The notes beneath the pieces were generated by a model that was not told the origin of the DNA, did no database searches, and saw only the letters and a program-made list of their open reading frames with translations. Made by a program: the position numbers and the translations under genes. Below, in pieces: positions 1-12,790 of a stretch of DNA of 64,000 bases (position 1 is its first letter; each line of letters begins with the position of its first letter). The DNA is from Schistocephalus solidus (Eukaryota > Platyhelminthes > Cestoda > Diphyllobothriidea > Diphyllobothriidae): contig WEDG01005286.1 of assembly GCA_017591395.1 (NCBI GenBank), positions 49,326 through 113,325 of the forward strand. Reading direction: 5' to 3'.

Positions 1-1035
1 CCGGTCGATAGTTTTTAGCGCTGGTTCTGGATCCACCCTTGTAAATAGGGTATATATATGCTGATTTCCAATCAGAGGGGAGGATGCCTCGGTCGAAGGG
101 CGACTGGAAAATGCACGATAGTGGTTTAGAGAGTTCGCTAGTAAGCTTCTTCAGTACTTTTGCTGGTATTTGATCAGGACCAGGAGATTTGGTGTCGTTA
201 AGTGCGAGAAGCTCCTTCTTCACATCTTCTTCTGTGAATTCGAGGTCCTCAATGACTGTGTCGTTACTACTTGTATGAAAGTCTGTTTGGTTAAAATCTG
301 CTTCAACTGTAAAGACAGATGCAAAAAGTCGACTTAAGTGTTCTGCCTTATCTTGATTTTCATTAATATCTTCGTTGTTGTCACCTTTCAACACTGCCAC
401 CATCTCCTTCTTCTTCAACCGACTATTGATGCAGCAAAAAAGTACTTTTGGCTTATCGACGGCCCGTTCTATAATTTTAGCCTCATACTCCTTCCGTGAT
501 CTGCGGATAATTAACCTTATTTCATTTCGCTTTCGGTGAAATTCTTCGTAATGTATAGGTTGATTTGTTGCTACATACCTTCGCCAGAGTTTATTCTTTC
601 GGTTCAGTTGTCCTTTCAAATCTCGCGTTAACCAAACAGGGCGGTTTGCCTTTTGTACTTTTTTTTATTGGACAGTTACGGTGCATAGCGTCGTTGATAA
701 CGCCCCTGAGAGTGGTCCAATCTACGTCCGGATTTCCGGTCAGAATATTTTGCCAATTTAGTGCCTATAAGTCATCTCTCATCGCAGAGAAATTTGCGCG
801 CCAGTAATTTAACCGAACATCACGAGTCTCCGTTTTGCTTGGTGTGCAAACAATATTCCCACAGCAGCATGACATGGTCACTTTTACCAAGCGGCGAGAG
901 TGACCTTAATTCGTCCACATCAATTGGGTCCTTTGTTAGAATGAGGTCTAGGCAATTTGCCATTTGAGCCTCCTTAACTCGCGTTGAAAACCTAACATTC
1001 TGGACGAGAAAGAGATTCTCCGTGAGCTTTTATAT
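1..1035 (-). mobile_element. CR1-like LINE fragment: endonuclease end, linker and start of reverse transcriptase
   Basis: Read on the minus strand, the stretch from about 1035 down to 830 matches the end of an APE-type endonuclease, including a GKSDHVML motif of the usual SDH type. From about 665 down to base 1 one frame stays open without a stop. It carries a basic linker (LTRDLKGQLNRKNKLWRR) and then the start of the reverse transcriptase, with SPGPDQIPAKVLKKL and SDWKSAYIYPIYKGG. That is the region-1/2 block of CR1/Jockey-group LINEs. The long open frame suggests a fairly young copy. The window edge removes the catalytic palm. Related sequence of the same family lies at 57000-59110 on the same strand. 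The family is secure; the exact clade is not. Confidence 0.85.
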
Positions 1036-3129
1036 TGTATCCTTTCATGCATTTATATCCTTCTTATAAGAAGAACCAATTTCCTACAGTTCTGTCGTTT
1101 CTTCTAATGACGTTTGCGTTTGAGTGATCGGCATGGTGCTTAGAGACCCTGTTCGGTACGCGCACCCAACTAATAACGACTACAGGTGCGTTACTCGCCC
1201 GTGTGTGTCAACCTCGAAGTCTTCGGCCGCTGCAAGACTACTAACAGAATATTAGCGTCAGGAACCGACGCTCCCATAGGCTAGCATGCCCAAGGTATTA
1301 CGTCAATTGTCTTATCCTATTGGCTTGTGCCACTTTTAACCGTTAATGTTATTGGTCCCTCGAAAATTCGGGAAGTCCATAATGCACTACCTATCAAAAC
1401 GTCTGTAGAATCCCAGGATATCAAGGAAAGCGCACACTGTGGAGCATATCACTTGGACCAGTATTAGCCATATAACGCCAGCAGAATCGTTAAGCACTTC
1501 ATCAGGCACACATTGAAAGATAGAAGGAGAGAATAAGTTTAGAACGTAAGGGATATATGTTAACAATATCAAATAGTAGACTATAAAAGAGAAGTGTAAA
1601 GATACAAGCGAAAAATGGTGCCCGGTCCAATCGATCCGTTTGGGGTGGGAGGTTGTCATGAATGATCAGTTAGATACCGGTGGGAATTGAAGCGCTGTTG
1701 GCAAATGCGGGTGACGGTCGTGGAGGTGCTGACGGTCAGGGATCTGCGAGACAGTACGATAGAAGAAACGAGGGGGAATATCAGTGGAAGGGAGGGAAGG
1801 AACACCGGCCTTCTTCACAGACCATCGATTGCACCATGCCCATCCGAATCCACAGGAAAAGTTTCCACATTCGATTCAAACAATTCTGTCAGAACTGTGG
1901 TCGGTTACACGTCGTAACTGTCAATCAAGGCCGAAAAGCCATAAAAACTGAACTGATAATCCTATTAGTCAGTAATTGTTCTATTCGATCTACGATGTAT
2001 GATTTACACAGACCCATTGGTCTTTTCTATGTAAACCTATCTAATCGTCTGTAGAACACGGCGTTCATACCGAGGATAATCGAGGTTCATCACTTTGAAC
2101 CAAAGACCACTGTCTTACGCATCCTCCATTCATCCCCGCTCCTTTTCCTACGGACCTGCCAAAGATCGGCTCCGGACAGACGATCCCCACTAAAGGATCC
2201 ATCAGGACCCAATCACAATATAATTCTAAGACCTAGTATCAAATAATCCCAAATTCTTTCCTAAGCAACTGCCTTGTTCTTATTTGGGCGTCATTAATTT
2301 GGGATTCGTCGCTTATCTAATGCGCGCCTCAAGGTCAAGGTTAAGGCACGCAGCTTGTTTTTGAAAGCTAAGGGAAAATTCAATTTTTTTTAGGATTTCC
2401 TTATTCTTAGCTAAAACTATTAGCTGATGTTGGATAAAACTTTGCATTTTTAACACTTAATCACCTACTTTTACCTCTGGTGCTTGTCATCTCCAACAAG
2501 TGGCAACTTAAGTGTCAACGTTATCACCCGACGTAGCCTCATGATTAGTTAGGTTGAGCTGTTATACTTAGAAGTTTTCTCAAGTACGTATACAAGTCCT
2601 TTGTTAACCGTAACCACTATTATAGTCGACTTACCAACTGGCAGGAAATCTATATTACATCGCTTACCCTGCGTAGCGTCATTGTTAGCTTATATATCTT
2701 CAGTGTAATTTTTTCCCCATACCATTTCTTATTTTCTTGTTTTGTATCCTCCTTTTGAAAATAAGTGTAAGACATTACATAGAATGAATTGCTTCGGAAA
2801 AAATTCCTTCAGCATTTTTTTTGAAAAACACTTTTCCGTGCGCACTGACCTAGTCGGTTTTGGAATATCATTTGTCATTCTGTTTTTGAGTTTTGCTAGG
2901 TTTTGCCTCTATTGAATTCTGAAATTTGTATTTTTGTGCATCCTTTTAATCCTTAAACGGTGTTTATTTTGACAAACCATTAAATTATCGCAAAAATTAG
3001 TTAGCAAGATCTGCTAGATTGTAGCAGAAAATCATTTGCCCGATTTTTTCAAAGTTAAACAAATTATATCCTCATTCAAGCAAAAATGAGAATTAAAATC
3101 TCAGTTCATCGCAATCTCTCAGCAGTTGA
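1036..3129. other. No gene recognised
   Basis: AT-rich DNA with only short chance reading frames (for example 1680-2054). No family resemblance, RNA gene or ordered repeat was seen. The part after about 2700 may be the 5' flank or the outer 5' UTR of the LINE that follows. Confidence 0.5.
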
Positions 3130-3440
3130 ACCGAAGCGTTGCTTGGTTGCATCTAGTAGTCACAGTAGTGCAATGCGTATGCAACCAGTAGTTTGAAGCT
3201 AAGCAGCTTAATCTCTCTGCTTTACAAAATTGTAATTATTTTATGTTAAAGTTTGGATCAGTTCTCTCTTTACTGGGCAATATATTCGACGGTGATATCT
3301 CTGCAATTGCATTACTCAGTTGCATCTTGTAGTCACAACAGTGTCTGCTTTCCGAAATTGTAATGACTTTACGTTAAAGTTTTGATCAGTGCTCTCTATA
3401 CTGTGCAACGTATTCGACGTTGATGTTTCTGCTATTCCCT
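3130..3440 (+). repeat. Two diverged tandem units in the LINE A 5' region
   Basis: Unit 1 (about 3141-3310) and unit 2 (about 3316-3440) align along their length. Both have GTTGCATCT, TAGTCACA, a CTGCTTT block, AAATTGTAAT, GTTAAAGTTT, GATCAGT, CTCTCT and ATTCGACG in the same order. Unit 2 lacks about 44 internal bases. They lie directly upstream of the ORF1 start at 3448. This layout resembles the promoter monomers upstream of ORF1 in some LINEs, but promoter activity is inferred. Confidence 0.65.
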
Positions 3441-3447
3441 CTCAGGA

Positions 3448-4386
3448 ATGTCAGCGTCTGGAATCTCTCATCCATTTGGTCGCCAGTTAAAAATTAGTCC
3501 AACAGAAAAGAAATTTTTATTTTCTTTTAAAAATGTTTTCCAAGAAAGGTGAACTATTGACGTTGCTGCACACTTCCTGCACGCGTGCGGCTTCAACTAC
3601 AAAATAGCGGAAGCCAAATGCCTCTCCTCATGTAGCAAAAATCCATCTATATTATTCAAGATTTTTTACCAATTGAAGTAGACTCCATCTTCGCTCAACG
3701 AGATCATATTTCTCGTTATCTAACAGTTACAAAATTTTTCTTTGTCGGGATCTTACCATGATGGAGCGATGAAACGGGTCTCCCCTCTCGCAAAGGTCTT
3801 CGGCCTCTCAGTCTGATATTCATAAGTCTGATCAGGGCTTTGCAAACCACAACGAGACGGTACAGCAATATCATTTAGTTTCCGGCTCAAGAAACCCCTT
3901 AACTTCACCTCCCACTTTTCATTCAATGAATCCATTAACGCCTTCTAACTCGCGAATATGAATTTCAAACTCAGTAGCTATCAACCATGTCGGAAGCTCA
4001 CTTTTTATGTCAGTGGCTCCGTCTTTAGTGCCAAGAATGAATGCTTCTCCATGACAAAGTAGTTACCCCTGTTCTCCAACTGGTGACTTAGTCCAAAAAA
4101 CTGGTTTAAGTCCACCTCATTTCCATTCCATGCCATCCACTCCGGTCTCAGCTGTTCAATCTTTTAAGCTTATCAATACCCCGGACCGGTTTAATTATGC
4201 TCTAAATTTAAGTTCCAAAAAGAAAAAAACGTCATTACATTGGTACGCCTCCTAACCCTCCAGCATCTACTACACGTACACAAGTTTCCTTACCAATTAT
4301 CCCAACCCAAAAATTTCTCAGGCTCCCCAATTAATTAAATCTACCCCTTATGGTAAAAGTTTTCCGAAACAATTTGTTAAATTTTA
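3448..4386 (+). pseudogene. LINE A ORF1 relic
   Basis: An ATG at 3448 opens a frame beginning MSASGISHPFGRQLKI. The ORF can be followed to a TAA at 4384-4386 with a few stops (for example near 3541) and one frame change around 3660-3770. The first part is basic and aromatic. The later part is rich in Ser, Pro, Asn and Gln (LSQRSSASQSDIHKSDQ), as in many LINE ORF1 proteins. No RRM, PHD or zinc knuckle was seen. Assignment as ORF1 rests on position (after the 5' units, before the endonuclease) and composition. A nucleic-acid-binding role is inferred. Confidence 0.55.
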
Positions 4387-4689
4387 AAATATAATTTTCC
4401 CCCATATTATTCCAATATTCCTCAAAATCCTATAAAAAGGCCTTCTCTTATTTTCGCTCACGCAGAATATAGCCTTTCTGTCACTGTATACCATCCAAAT
4501 ATGCTTCTCTACAATTATCCTAATTAAGAGAACAGGAAAAGCTTAGCAAATTGTAGACCACAGAAATTTTACTTTCCACCAAAAACTTCTTCCCGAAAGT
4601 TTACTTTCCCTTCAACAAGTCTTTCTTTTTATAAACACTAATGAGCGTATCCTGCGTTCCACAAATACACTCAGTATAGTTTCACTCAA

Positions 4690-7160
4690 CGCGAGGTCAG
4701 GCGAGAAAAAGATTGACTGAGCTAAGAACTGTAACTTTTGAGTTTGACCCAGATATTATATGCATTACAGAATCTTGGGCTCATGCTCTAATTTCAGACT
4801 TGACGCTCGTTTTAGCTTATTTTAGTTTTAACGACAAGATGGCGTTGAAAAACCTGGCGGTGGTTTTCTTCTTTACGTTAGATCGTCTCTTATACATTCC
4901 CCTTATGATCTTAGCATTTTTTTCGTTTTCAGTTCATACTTGTTTCGTTTCAGTCATCCTCCCACACAAGAAAAAAAACAATAATTGGCTGCGTCTATAA
5001 TCCTCCTTGTTATTTCGGCAATGAAAACCGGCTCTGTGAACTCTTCGAAAAGGTTACAGAAGCTCAGTTTGATGTCAAAAATATAAGGAGATTTGAATTT
5101 GCCAGAAATCGACTGGCATGCGAGCACTTCTCTTTAACAATTTGAGAACTTTTTGTACAAGATTTACTTTTCAAACATGCCTAAATTAGTCAGCTCACTG
5201 ACCAGATAAGATAGTATTTTAGATCAAATTTTTACTTATTTCGTCCATACTTTGCTTACGAATTTCCATCAAAATCTTTCTACATGTTATCACACATTAA
5301 TTCATTGTTGTTTTCCGGTCTCCTCTGTAAAGCCAGAAATAAAACATACCACTGTTGACGTTGCTCAGGTTAACAATGAATTATTAAATAATTTTGCATA
5401 CACTCTGACTCGGCTAACGTTTTTTTATATAATGGTCCAAGTATTTTCTACGATACATTGCAAGGCCTAACAGAAGGCCTCCTCAATTTCATTTCAAGAA
5501 AGACCTATATGTCGTTACCGAGGATTTGGGCAGAATACAATTGTTAAATTAATTTTTTTGCGCACCACGTTACCAGTAAAACTAGCCCCTGTCACTCACT
5601 TTCTCTGCTTTTAAATTCAAATTCACTTATAACAACCATTAATTACTCGCCTTCAGGTATTTAAAAAGAAATATCTCTCCTTAAATGTTCACATTTGGTT
5701 GGAACTGATAACCTTCCGAACTCACTTATTAAACAGTAAAGAGATATTCCACCTAAAAAACGCAAATTATTCTCAGTATTTCTCAAAGACGGTTTCTTCC
5801 TCAATTTTTGGAAAACTTCTATTATAATACCAGTTTTTAAATCTGGTACACACTCTGATATTCATAACTACCGCGGTGTTCATAAAACGCTCTCTCTTGT
5901 TAAAAGCTTTGAAAAATTCATTGAAAAATTTATGGATTTTTGCAAAAATAATCAAATACTCAACTCCTAGTCACATGGCTTTTTACTGGATCGCTATTGT
6001 GAAATCTGCCATTTGTCTTTCTTAATCTACTAAACTCTCTTCCTCATGATCGTCTATCTGCAGTATCTATTTATTTTGGATCTTATTAGGGCATTCGATA
6101 AAATGCCTCCTATACGACTTCTAGCTAAACTAGAGGCTAAAGGCTTTCGTAGTCCCCTTACTGACTTTATTAGGTCATACCTATCTGATCGAAAACAAAA
6201 GTATGAGTGGGTGGGTGGGTGATGTCCTTCAAGGTACCTTATTAGGTCCTTTGTTGTTCCAACTTTACACAAAGGAGATTTCATCGATAGCTAAACATTC
6301 TCAATCTTATATTTATGCTGATGACATCAAATGCGTGTATTCCTTTCCTATATCTACGGCTGAATGATGCCTAGAACAAATTCATTCGGACTTAGACGCT
6401 CTTTCGGCGTGGAGCTCCACACGGCTAATGGAGTTCTCACATTCTACGTGTCACAACATGACTTTTGGGCCTGTTAAGCTGGTGCGACCTTTTATTTTTA
6501 AAGTTTTCCCTATGCTCAATGTTCATCCATCAAGTTCTATGGCTTTAGCTATCATAATAAATTAGATGTTTCGCCTGATGCGATAGAATAACGACCAAAG
6601 CTGCTGAGATTTGCGGCTTTTTTTTATTATAAGTTCTACCTTCCTTAAATTAAATTAAGACTTTATCGTATGTTTGTTCTTCCCATTCTTGAATTTTGCT
6701 GACCATTCTTCGGTTCACTGGACGGATCTAACCGTTGAAAAAGTGAAAATGTCCAAAGACATTTCACAAAAAATCCTGTTTCCGACCCTTTCAACTACTT
6801 CCTACTCAACAAGATTCCAGCTAACGAAGCTAAATATTTTTTGGGTCAAAAGACTGGAAACAGGCTTTTGCTCTTTTTGCGACTAAATAATAGCTCAACT
6901 CTTTCCAAGTTTTCTGTCATTAACCCCGTCATAACATAAGAAATTTTGCACTTATTATACCTTCTCCTGCATCATCCACGTGTAAACACTCTCTATTCTT
7001 TGCTTCTAGGTAAAGCTTCCATTGGAATAACTTGTCAATTGAAATAAGGTCGTTAACTAGTCTATCTGCATTCAAGCGAAGACTGCACATTTATCTTAAC
7101 ACTGATTCATTTAACCTTTTATTTTTCTCATCTTTTCCCAATAGTTTTTCCCATGACTCG
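4690..7160 (+). pseudogene. LINE A ORF2 relic (endonuclease and reverse transcriptase)
   Basis: The endonuclease starts with SLNARS near 4685, then ELRTVTFEFDPDIICITESW (catalytic Glu motif) and LNLPEIDWHAS near 5095. Linker and reverse transcriptase follow: TKTGSTNK-type fingers around 5830, a FDKMP region near 6095, the YADDIK catalytic box at about 6315-6335, and a thumb that includes ISQKILFPTLSTTSYSTRFQ near 6760. Each block has a counterpart in the same order in the minus-strand copy at 50485-53428. Several frameshifts and stops disable it. Confidence 0.8.
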
Positions 7161-7804
7161 GAGAAAGGACCATTGGGAATTAAGTGCCCCTCTGTTAACT
7201 ATATTTTCGTGACCTCGAGTCCCCCATGAACCGTGATCTCTTCTTACATCACCAGTCATCCAAACTATATAGTCATTCGGGCGTACAAATTCGGTGTTCC
7301 ACAGTCTAAAATGCTGATGTTTCTTTGGTTACTAACCATCATCATAATTAAATTCTTGATCCAAAGATGCTAAGGCCTCAAGATCATTGACGCATTTTCA
7401 TGAGCTTTTGTTTCATACGCCTAAGTGATCAAGAAAGAACAATCTCGACGCTTCATTATCTCATTCTGAAATGCTACTGTTGTATTACCCTACTCTACCA
7501 CCTGACCTTATTTTCCTTAGCAGTTTTTTTTCTCCTACCTTCTCTTCGAAAATGAAGGCCTATTGAACTCTGCCTCCATTTTTAAGATAGGAGTTTTTTC
7601 ACGGCCTATTTTTCTAGTTCACTATTAAATTCAAAAAATCGCTAACTGCTGACCTAACAGGACAAGTTCCGTCTGTATTATTAAGTATTTGTACATTTTA
7701 TCCGCACACATTGTCATAATTTTATTTCGTTACTAATGTTTGTTTAGACAATGCCTTGCCGGTGATATACAAATATAAATTCTTAAAATAAAAAAAATAA
7801 AATC

Positions 7805-9690
7805 TGATAACATTCCAAACTTACTTATTTAACAGTTAAGAGATTTTCAAGATTAACTAAGCAAATTATTCTCAGTATTTCTCGAAAACAGTTTCTTCCT
7901 CAATTTTCGGAAAACTTCTATTATAATACCAGTTTTAAATCTGGTACCCACTCTGATATTAATAACTATCGTGGTGTTCATAAAACGCCCTCTCTTGATA
8001 AAATCTTTGGAAAACTCATTGAAAAAGTTATGGATTTTTGCAAAAGTAATCAAATACTCAACTCCTAGTCACATGGCTTTTTACTGGATCGCTATTGTGA
8101 AACCTGCCATTTGTCTTTCTTAATCTACTAAACTCTCTTCCTCATGATTGTCTATCTGCAGTAGCTATTTATTTTGATCTTATTAGGGCATTCGATAAAA
8201 TGCCTCATATACGACTTCTAGCTAAACTAGAGGCTAAAGGCTTTCGTAGTCCCCTTACTGACTTTATTATGTCATACATATCTCATCGAAAGCAAAACGT
8301 TTGATTGGGTGGTGTCCTTTAAAGCACCTTATTAGGTCCTTTGTTGTTCTTACTTTACACAAAGGAGATTTCATCGATAGCTAAACATTCTCAATCTTAT
8401 ATTTATGCTGATGACATCAAATGCGTGTATTCTTTTCCTATATATACGGCCGAACGATGCCTAGAACAAATTCCTTTGGACTTTGACGCTTTTTCGGCGT
8501 GGAGCTCCACACGGCTAATGGAGTTCTCATTTTCTACGTGTCGCAATACGACTTTTGGGCCTGTAAAGTTGCCGTTGCCTATTATTTTTAAAGGATGCCC
8601 GATGCTCAATGTTCATCCATCAAGTTCTATGGCTTAAGCTACCATAATAAATTAGATGTTTCGCCTGATGCGGATAGAATAACGACCAAAGCTGCTCAGA
8701 TTTGTGGCTTTATTTCTTATAATTTATACCTTCCTGAAATTAAATTAAGATGTTATCGTATGTTTGTTCTTCCCCTTCTTGAATTTTGCTGACCTTTCTT
8801 CGGTTAATGAACGGATCTATCCGTTCAAAAAAAATTTCCAAAGACATTTCACAAAAAACACCTGTATCCGACTCTTTTAAATAATTCCTATTCAACTATA
8901 TGCCACCATTAAGCACTAATTATACCTCCTCCTTCATCTTTTACATATAAATGCCCTCCTATCTTTGCTTATAGGTAAAGTTTTCTTTGTAATAACTTGC
9001 CAATTGGAATTGATTCGTTAAATAGTCTATCTGCATTCAAGGGAAGACTGCACATTTATCTTAACACTGATTCATTTAACCTTTTATTTTCCTCATCTTT
9101 TCCGAGCAGCTTTCTCTATGACCCGGAGAAAGGAACATCGGGAATTTAAGTGACGTTTAAACTATTTTTCTCTACCCCCAGGTCCCCCAGGAACAATGAT
9201 GTCACATAATACCACCAGTTATTCGTACGATGAAGTAATTCGGACGTACATAATCAAAAATTCTCCCGTTTCATTGGACACTTACCAGCATCAGAATTAA
9301 ATTCTGGATCCTATGATGCTAAGACGTTAAGTTCACTGATGCCTATTCGCTAGATTTATTTTCATGCGTCTTAGTTATTAAGAACGAACAATATCGACGT
9401 TTCATTATCTCATTCTGAAATGATACTGCAATTTTAGCCTAATCTAACCCCTTAACTTTTTTCTTCTTTAGCTGTTTTTTTACTTCTATCTTTGTTTGAA
9501 ATTGGATACCAATTGAAATCTGCCTCCATTTTCAAGATAGGAGTTTTTTCACTGCCAATTTTCTAGTTTAACATTAATTTAAAAACATCGATGACTATTG
9601 CCCTAACAGAACAAGTTCGGCCTACATTATTAAATATTTGTTTATTTTAGCTGCATACTGTCATAATGTTAATGCACCTGCGTACCATTC
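7805..9690 (+). mobile_element. LINE family A, second 5'-truncated copy in tandem
   Basis: The sequence restarts at 7805 at a point equivalent to about 5703 of the preceding copy and parallels it through the reverse transcriptase to the 3' UTR, ending near 9690. The YADDIK box is at about 8404-8422. Both copies share unusual states, such as TAGTCACATGG where the minus-strand copy encodes a normal HGF block. That indicates a common subfamily or a local tandem duplication. The region around 8820-8960 carries an extra deletion. Confidence 0.8.
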
Positions 9691-11135
9691 GTTGTCTGGT
9701 CCTCGAAAATTTTGGCTGTTCACACCGGTCATAGTCTTCAAGTCTGACTCATTCATTAACGCGCAGAATGCCCTGTGACCGCTCCGAATTATCACATATT
9801 TGGGAATTTTATTGCAACTATCACATAAATGAAATAGAGAAGACCTTCTCTTTGGTAGTGCAATAAATAGTAGAAAAATTTGAACAATTATTTAAAAAAA
9901 ATATTGTGTTAATCTATAATTTATGTATTCACCTTAGCAATGCCAAGGTTAATTATTTTAACTGCTAGCTCTGAATAACGGGAAATTGTTTACCACTATG
10001 ACTTATCGCGCAAGAACATTTGCAAATGTTGCGATGGAAATTTAGAGAAAACTGTAGATGCCACTACTAAAGCGGTCAGAACAGAAACCTATTGGTGCTG
10101 GACGGCGAGCAAAAATGGAAGGAGCAGGTGTTATGAAACTTACTGTTTTGCAAAGACCTGAACTGGAGGAGAAGATTGTGTTTAGTTTTGGGATTGACGG
10201 GAGACACTGACGAAGAAACTGAACGGAGAGAGGAAGACTTGAGCAGACTTGGAGGATTTAAAGACAACTTATTAATGCAAATGCACGAGAGCGTACAGTG
10301 TACAAGTATTTAAAGTGACGCCTATATTGCAAAGTGATTTCTGTTCACATATTTAGTGACCCTTTTTCGAAGATATAGAGGAAGCTACTTTGAGTCAGTT
10401 TTAACATAACGATGCAACCTTTTAAAAGCAGGCAGGCTATGTAATGAAATTATATCGATCGGCACGATATTTCAAAAGAATTTTTACTTGGAAGAAAGTG
10501 GGAGATAGCCACCAAAACATTGTATTTATGCAGTTCTGCAAACTTTGGATGAGCAACAACCCGAATAAGTAGGCTGGCGTGCCACAAACGTACACGCAAC
10601 CAAGAATACTATCTTATGCATAACTGATTTTCCTCTCCTTAATAATTCCAGATTAAGTTGTCTTGGATTAAGAGAGTCCGCTGAACCACGCGTTAACATA
10701 CTTCTGACATATTTCTGTTTAATATACATCCCAAATGTTAGGATAAAAATCAACACCTAACTTCAAAAGCCCATAATAAAATTAAAGTCCATCCTTTCTA
10801 CCTCTTCAAGTCTCCTTGATATATTCTATAATTTCATCATGACTGTCATCAACGTCTCAAAACTAGCTCTGGATTGCTTTTTGCTAGTGAGTTGACGCCG
10901 AAGAACTTTAAAATGCGCATTTAATTTAAATTCGTATAGCGTTGAAATTTTACTGTGCCGTGTAATTGTACAGATAATATCGAGACTCAGCTCCCGGTAC
11001 CATAAGGCATGACTGCAAAATCAAATGTGGCTCCTGAACGTGAATTCCGAAAAGAGCCATCCACAAGTTCATGCACATCTTGCACTGAATCAGGCGTGCT
11101 TTTATAGTAATTTCTACCTAACTGTTTTTGCGGAT
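9691..11135. other. No gene recognised
   Basis: AT-rich DNA. A 50-codon plus-strand frame from 10059 (MPLLKRSEQKPIGAG) has a protein-like composition, but no family was recognised and there is no exon context. No other feature can be supported. Confidence 0.4.
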
Positions 11136-11139
11136 CTTA

Positions 11140-11600
11140 AGTCCTTTTTTTAGACCGCATTTGGAATACGGAATTCCATCATAGATGCCCTAGATGAAGA
11201 AACACAGTGGTCCCATTGAGCAGGTGCAGAGACGGGCAACAAAATTGGTGGGTGGTCATAGGACCCTGCTATAGTCAGAAAGACTTATCAAGCTTAACTT
11301 ATTTCCCTTATCCTGTAGACAAATAAGATGTGACCGGCTATGGACGTTCCACTTTATTCACAGACACACCTGTTCGCTAAAATCTGAAGATTTCTTTGCA
11401 TTTACAAACAAGCCTTACCTGCACGGTCATCCATATAAGTTCAAACGCGAATGTATGCACTTAAATAAACGAAAGGTTTCTTGCAATCAGCGAATGGTTC
11501 GACCATGGAACTCACTTTTAAGAGAAATAATGATATCAGATACCGCGGATATGTTCAAAGGGCAGTTGGCGAGCTTAATTTTTGATAACCGATGAGTCTC
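11140..11600 (+). mobile_element. CR1-like LINE 3' end (reverse transcriptase thumb)
   Basis: Plus-strand translation gives FRPHLEYGIPS, then VQRRATKLVGG, ERLIKLNLFPLS, RQIRCDRLWTFHFIH and VRPWNSLLREI, ending in DMFKGQLASLIFDN and a stop near 11594. This is the conserved C-terminal part of CR1-group ORF2, downstream of the catalytic palm. It closely parallels the minus-strand fragment at 57000-57390, which shares the same ending. Two early stops show decay. Only the 3' end is present, as expected for a 5'-truncated insertion. Confidence 0.85.
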
Positions 11601-12179
11601 ACTACAGGACCATCTTCAGCCAGCCATTATATTTACTTAGTGATTTTAGATTATATGTATCGTACCACCACACATTTGACCTTAAATTTTTCCATCAACC
11701 TTATACATGAGTGTATTAAATGCTTTCTGCATACACTTGCATTTATAATTTCCATTGAACATAAAAAGGATCAACAAGGGCTACATCCGTAATCCTCGAA
11801 AGATATAAAATACCAAATTGACAATGGATGTACCGTCTCGAACCCTCAGGAGCCAAAAGGGGATTCTGATTTTGATTAGCAGTAACAAACACAGTGAACA
11901 ATATGCTCGTAGGTTGTGTCTAATTATTTCACCGCAGCTTGGTTTATGGAGAAACCATGGTTCATGGGGGGACAGGATGTCTCCAAAACAACTGCGTCAA
12001 GGCATGGTGAAGGCCTGTTAGGATTTTGTTATCTGACGTGGCATGGTGCGGCTACCTAATCTTGCTACGGCACGTCATTCAACACGTAGAGGCTACTATC
12101 TTGCAGTCTTGCAAGGCTTATAAACCCAAAATGACCTCCGTGCGTCCACGATGACCCCCTAAAACCGACTTTTTATTGC

Positions 12180-12790
12180 TCAAGAGTGCCCTAAGAGCGC
12201 AAATGAGAGGCCTTGTGAGTTCGATAAAGATCTTTTCGCATAGATTTTGGGAACATTCGTGGGGCCACATATGGGATATTCCCTACAATTGTAGAGACCC
12301 TGGACTGTTCAAAATCAGAATTGTATCGAAAAGGGTTTTGAATAGCCATCAAAAGGTTTAGGGTTCAACGTTCATTACCGTATGCAACCTGTCTAACAAA
12401 CCTTACTCTGTTCCCTTTGAGTTATAGGCAAACTTTTGGGGATCATCAAAAGGCATTGTGCATTCTGATGAGATTCGATTGCTGTCTGGCCTATGAGGAT
12501 GGTTTTGAATTTGCTACCACATCCAATCTCCGAGTTCACTCATTTAAACTATGGGCTCAACTGGATAGTCTAAAGTTGCGCAGGTTCTCGTTCTCTTTCA
12601 GAGTGGTCAAACCACGGATGCCCTCTCCGAAGATGTTGTTATGTCATCATAAGTGGAAAGCTTTAATAGAGGCCTTGACAGCTTTGTGTTGCCAACTGGG
12701 CCAGAGCGATGAGAGTTTATATTTGATACTTCAGACCCATACCCCAACAGACATATTTTATGGTCCTTTTTGAATAATTGTTACCCACAC
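12180..12790 (+). mobile_element. LINE 3' end, family D relic
   Basis: The plus strand shows a CR1-type C-terminus with several frame changes: an FGAHIW-like block near 12250, RNLS/PFELQANF near 12420, then TSNLRVHSFKLWAQLDSLKL near 12520 and a WNSL-like block near 12650. The same order of blocks, reversed, lies at 60440-61060. The copy is strongly decayed, so family membership is moderately secure and the limits are approximate. Confidence 0.55.

Larger units (their letters stand above)
3130..7800 (+). mobile_element. LINE family A, near full-length but decayed copy
   Basis: The order is tandem 5' units, ORF1 relic (3448-4386), ORF2 relic with endonuclease and reverse transcriptase (about 4690-7160), a 3' UTR of about 640 bp, and an A-rich end near 7780-7800. 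It aligns along ORF2 with the better preserved minus-strand copy at 49486-53600, which served to read through its frameshifts. A CR1-like two-ORF LINE is the best assignment. Many stops and indels make it non-functional. It is followed immediately by a second, 5'-truncated copy. Confidence 0.85.
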
